A stretch of 64,000 nucleotides of DNA from an uncultured Alphaproteobacteria bacterium (GTDB lineage: Bacteria; Pseudomonadota; Alphaproteobacteria; MPNO01; UBA2964), in assembly GCA_951812775.1 (NCBI GenBank), contig OX638326.1, positions 880,335 through 944,334 on the forward strand. Reading direction: 5' to 3'. A model generated the notes under the pieces. It had not been told where the DNA came from. It saw nothing but the letters and a program-made list of their open reading frames with translations, and searched no databases. This document shows, piece by piece, positions 61,904 through 64,000 of the stretch. Numbering within the stretch: position 1 is the stretch's first letter; every line of letters begins with the position of its first letter. Made by a program: the position numbers and the translations under genes.

Positions 61904-63189
61904 GGACACCTCGAAGAACGTTCGGTTTGGCCGCTTGCGGCGTGATTTGACCGGGTGGGCGCGTCTGAGTGTCGGTTTTTCGAGCCGTTTTGCGTCGATT
62001 TGATCGGTTTAGCCGGTCGAACCGGCCGTTCCGGCGTCATGTGGGCGCACTTCGCCCCTGGAGCCAGAGGAAACGGCGCATGTTATACGCCAGATTGGTC
62101 ATGCCGATCTTGGCCTCGGCCCGGGCGATGCCGATGGTCCGAACCGAGAGCGCCATCAAGCCTTTCTGATGGGCGAAGACATGCTCGACGGCGGAGCGTA
62201 CCGCCGAGCGCGCCGCGTTGGCCTTGGCCAGGGTCGCCGGCATCGGCTTGCCGCGCGGCTTGCGGAAGTGGATCTGGGAGCGCTTGCCTTGGCGCGCCAG
62301 CATCTTCTCGTTACGCTTGGACCGATAGGCGGTATCCGCCCAGACCGGGCTCGCCGTGTTCTCCGGATCGATCAGACCGGCGAGCTGGCGGCCGTCATTG
62401 GCGGCGGCATCGGTGACGCGCCACTTGCGGATCAACCCGTGCCGCCGGTCCGTGGAGATGTGGTTCTTGTAGCCAAACGCCGGCACCATGATCTCCGGCC
62501 CCTTGGGGTGCCCATCCTCCAGACGCTTCACTCGGCCACGCTTCATGGTCCAGCGCGCATCCCGGTCTTTCTGGGCCAGCTTGGCCGGCTTGTCCTTCCA
62601 CTCCTCTGGCACCTTGCCGGCCTTCAACGCCACCTTCTCCGGAACGCTGTTGCGCTGCCTGGGCGCCGCGACGATCGTGGCATCGACGATCTGGCCCGAC
62701 AGCGCCAGGTAGCCATGGCCGCGCAGGTGTTCGTCGAAGCGATCGAACAACGCCTCGATCGCCTTGGCCTGCACCAGCAACTCACGGAACAGCCAGATCG
62801 TCTTGGCGTCCGGCACCCGGGCGTGAAGCCCCAGGCCCAGGAACCGCATGAAAGACAGCCGGTCGCGGATCTGGAACTCGGTTTGATCATCCGAGAGATT
62901 GTATAGTGCCTGCAACACCAGGATCTTGAACATCAGAACGGGGTCATAGGGAGGCCGGCCACCCTGGCGCCGGTCCGAGCGACGTAGCGCCCGGATCAAG
63001 GGCCGGCGAAACAACTCGAAATCGACCAACTCACCAAGCCGAAGCAACGGATCACCCGCCGCCGACAGTGCCGCGTAACGCTCATCAAGATCGAAAAAAC
63101 CGGGCTGATCCGACATTCCATCCTCCATCAAGCCGATGAGAGAAGTGAAGCAGATCATGGCCAAAATGACGAGGTGTTTAGAGGCGCCC
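61904..63189 (-). mobile_element. IS5-type insertion sequence, copy B (1286 bp)
   Basis: Identical to copy A except for one fewer T near the left end and a G for T near the right end. It runs from GGACACCTCG at 61904 to GAGGCGCCC ending 63189 and is flanked by AAGC at 61900-61903 and 63190-63193. Removing it restores the aldo-keto reductase frame (SPLGRGMLTG). The two copies lie in the same orientation about 10.9 kb apart; since each has its own 4-bp duplication they inserted independently. Confidence 0.92.
62037..63116 (-). CDS. IS5-family transposase, copy B
   Basis: The same 359-residue DDE transposase as in copy A, starting MSDQPGFFDL at 63116 after GGAGG and ending at 62037. Its frame opens further upstream into the interrupted gene, but the internal start has the ribosome-binding site. 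Both transposases being intact makes homologous recombination or further transposition possible. Confidence 0.9.
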   Translation of the reverse strand: MSDQPGFFDLDERYAALSAAGDPLLRLGELVDFELFRRPLIRALRRSDRRQGGRPPYDPVLMFKILVLQALYNLSDDQTEFQIRDRLSFMRFLGLGLHARVPDAKTIWLFRELLVQAKAIEALFDRFDEHLRGHGYLALSGQIVDATIVAAPRQRNSVPEKVALKAGKVPEEWKDKPAKLAQKDRDARWTMKRGRVKRLEDGHPKGPEIMVPAFGYKNHISTDRRHGLIRKWRVTDAAANDGRQLAGLIDPENTASPVWADTAYRSKRNEKMLARQGKRSQIHFRKPRGKPMPATLAKANAARSAVRSAVEHVFAHQKGLMALSVRTIGIARAEAKIGMTNLAYNMRRFLWLQGRSAPT

Positions 63190-63792
63190 AAGCGGCGAGT
63201 AAGCAACAAAGCCGATATCAAGATCTCGGCACAGCGGTAGAATTTCATCCTCTACAAATCGCGTCCAAAGCAAATACTCGGTCTGAAGCGCCGCAATAGG
63301 ATGAGTCGCATGCGCCCGACGAATTGTATCCGGACCCGCTTCAGAAAGTCCTAAATACCGGACTTTACCCTGCTCAACGAGCTGCGCCATAGCGCCGACC
63401 GTTTCCTCAATCGGCACGTCCTTATCCACACGATGCTGAAAAAAGAGATCAATCACATCTGTGTTCAGCCGCGACAGGCTCTTTTCGCACGCTTCGATGA
63501 CATATTCAGGACGGCCATCCGCGCGGCCACCCAAATTACCAAACTTGGTTGCCAGAAACACTTTGTCGCGTTGCCCGGCAAGCGCCCGTCCCAGCAATTC
63601 TTCATTCTTGCCACCGCCATAGGCGTCCGATGTATCAATGAAATTCAAGCCAGCATCGATACCCGCCTGCAATGCTGAAACTGCCTCATCTTTGTTCGCA
63701 GCGCCGTAAATGCTGGTCATTGCCATGCCACCCAACCCGATGGCAGATATGTCGACGTCACAACACCCTAGCTTCCGATATTTCATATCCAT
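63190..63792 (-). pseudogene. aldo-keto reductase, N-terminal part cut by IS
   Basis: ATG 63792 begins [20 protein letters not shown], then [20 protein letters not shown] with the catalytic Asp-Tyr, [12 protein letters not shown] with the active-site Lys, and [19 protein letters not shown] with the His of the tetrad. The frame reaches VAYSPLGR and is then cut by the insertion sequence. The enzyme would reduce aldehydes or ketones with NADPH in the cytosol. Given the insertion and the TAA in the distal part it is dead. Confidence 0.85.
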
Positions 63793-63841
63793 CCCTCAAA
63801 ATAGCTCCATTAAGCCAATTTGATACCACGCGGAAGCCGCG

Positions 63842-63864
63842 GGCAAGCGATACAAACGCTTGCC
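63842..63864. promoter_or_regulatory. 8-bp inverted repeat in the divergent intergenic region
   Basis: GGCAAGCG at 63842-63849 and CGCTTGCC at 63857-63864 are perfect inverted copies separated by seven bases. The site lies between the aldo-keto reductase start (minus) and the gene starting at 63926 (plus), so it fits an operator for a dimeric regulator; no regulator is seen. Confidence 0.35.
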
Positions 63865-63925
63865 TGACATTGCCGGTTCTATCGCCCTGTAATACAGTCA
63901 CAAAAATCAAACAACGGAGGAAGAC

Positions 63926-64000
63926 ATGGCATCGGATTTTGAAGATCACTGTTGGAAAGACGTCGTCTCTGAGGGCGCTCTCAATATCTACAAACATTAT
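63926..64000 (+). CDS. partial CDS, probable isochorismatase-family hydrolase, cut by window end
   Basis: ATG 63926 follows GGAGGAAGAC, a strong ribosome-binding site. The 25 visible residues start MASDFEDHCWKDVV and end NIYKHY, an opening I associate with cysteine hydrolases of the isochorismatase / N-carbamoylsarcosine amidase group. No catalytic motif is within the window, so the assignment is tentative. Confidence 0.4.
   Translation, partial: MASDFEDHCWKDVVSEGALNIYKHY

Noticed and set aside
49763-63189. composite transposon bounded by the two IS copies
   Set aside because: Each copy has its own different 4-bp target duplication and each interrupts a different gene, so the interval did not move as one unit.

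Overview
The window reads as part of a free-living, metabolically broad alphaproteobacterium, probably a marine or soil Rhodospirillales-like lineage. The pointers are a ferulate-type CoA ligase/hydratase pair with an NDP-forming ligase, two tripartite tricarboxylate transporter (TTT) systems, a large subunit fused to a CoxG domain, a DUF4197 protein, and many SDR, alpha/beta-hydrolase and cupin enzymes of small-molecule catabolism. Lineage is inferred from gene content only. I saw no rRNA, tRNA, CRISPR array or origin, and almost no transcription factors: only a damaged ECF-type sigma factor and a DksA-like protein.

Layout. 0-2.3 kb: a frameshifted small lipoprotein, an Sfp-type phosphopantetheinyl transferase, a methyltransferase and a decayed second copy of the transferase 3' end. 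2.3-9.5 kb (minus): an RND adaptor and pump followed by a ferB/ferA-like pair for hydroxycinnamate breakdown; adaptor, pump and ligase are all damaged. 9.5-17 kb: SlyD-like isomerase, an orphan molybdopterin dehydrogenase, MFS transporter, SDR, two COG5553 cupin-fold paralogues and a DUF4197 protein. 16.9-21.7 kb (minus): alpha/beta hydrolase, a molybdopterin dehydrogenase fused to CoxG, and a second hydrolase. 21.8-25.8 kb: MFS transporter, glutathione S-transferase, and a sigma-factor / metal-sensor-like / membrane anti-sigma-like cluster. 25.9-32.1 kb: small oxidoreductases and hydrolases, including fumarylacetoacetate-hydrolase-like and extradiol-dioxygenase-like enzymes. 32.3-35.5 kb: a TTT system with a TctA-TctB fusion.

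37.4-44.6 kb holds the most unusual cluster: a UbiD-type decarboxylase, an EutA-type reactivase translationally coupled to a Ni/Co transporter, two cupins, RidA, an ornithine-cyclodeaminase-like protein and a 4,5-dihydroxyphthalate-decarboxylase-like protein. No ethanolamine ammonia-lyase genes are present. An AT-rich, apparently foreign membrane-protein gene (44.6-45.9 kb) separates it from the housekeeping pair prfC-typA. 49.5-63.8 kb carries two nearly identical copies of an IS5-type insertion sequence, each with its own 4-bp target duplication; one interrupts a MAPEG gene and the other an aldo-keto reductase. Between them lie a broken TAXI binding protein, a frameshifted TPR-secretin lipoprotein, a pentapeptide-repeat protein, a complete TTT system and tandem alpha/beta hydrolases.

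A striking property is the number of interrupted genes: about nine single-base frameshifts (at least four in or beside homopolymers), three in-frame TAG codons, one in-frame TAA, one internal deletion and two IS insertions. Consensus error and genuine gene decay cannot be separated from one sequence. TAG is also used as the ordinary terminal stop by many intact genes here, which argues against wholesale reassignment.
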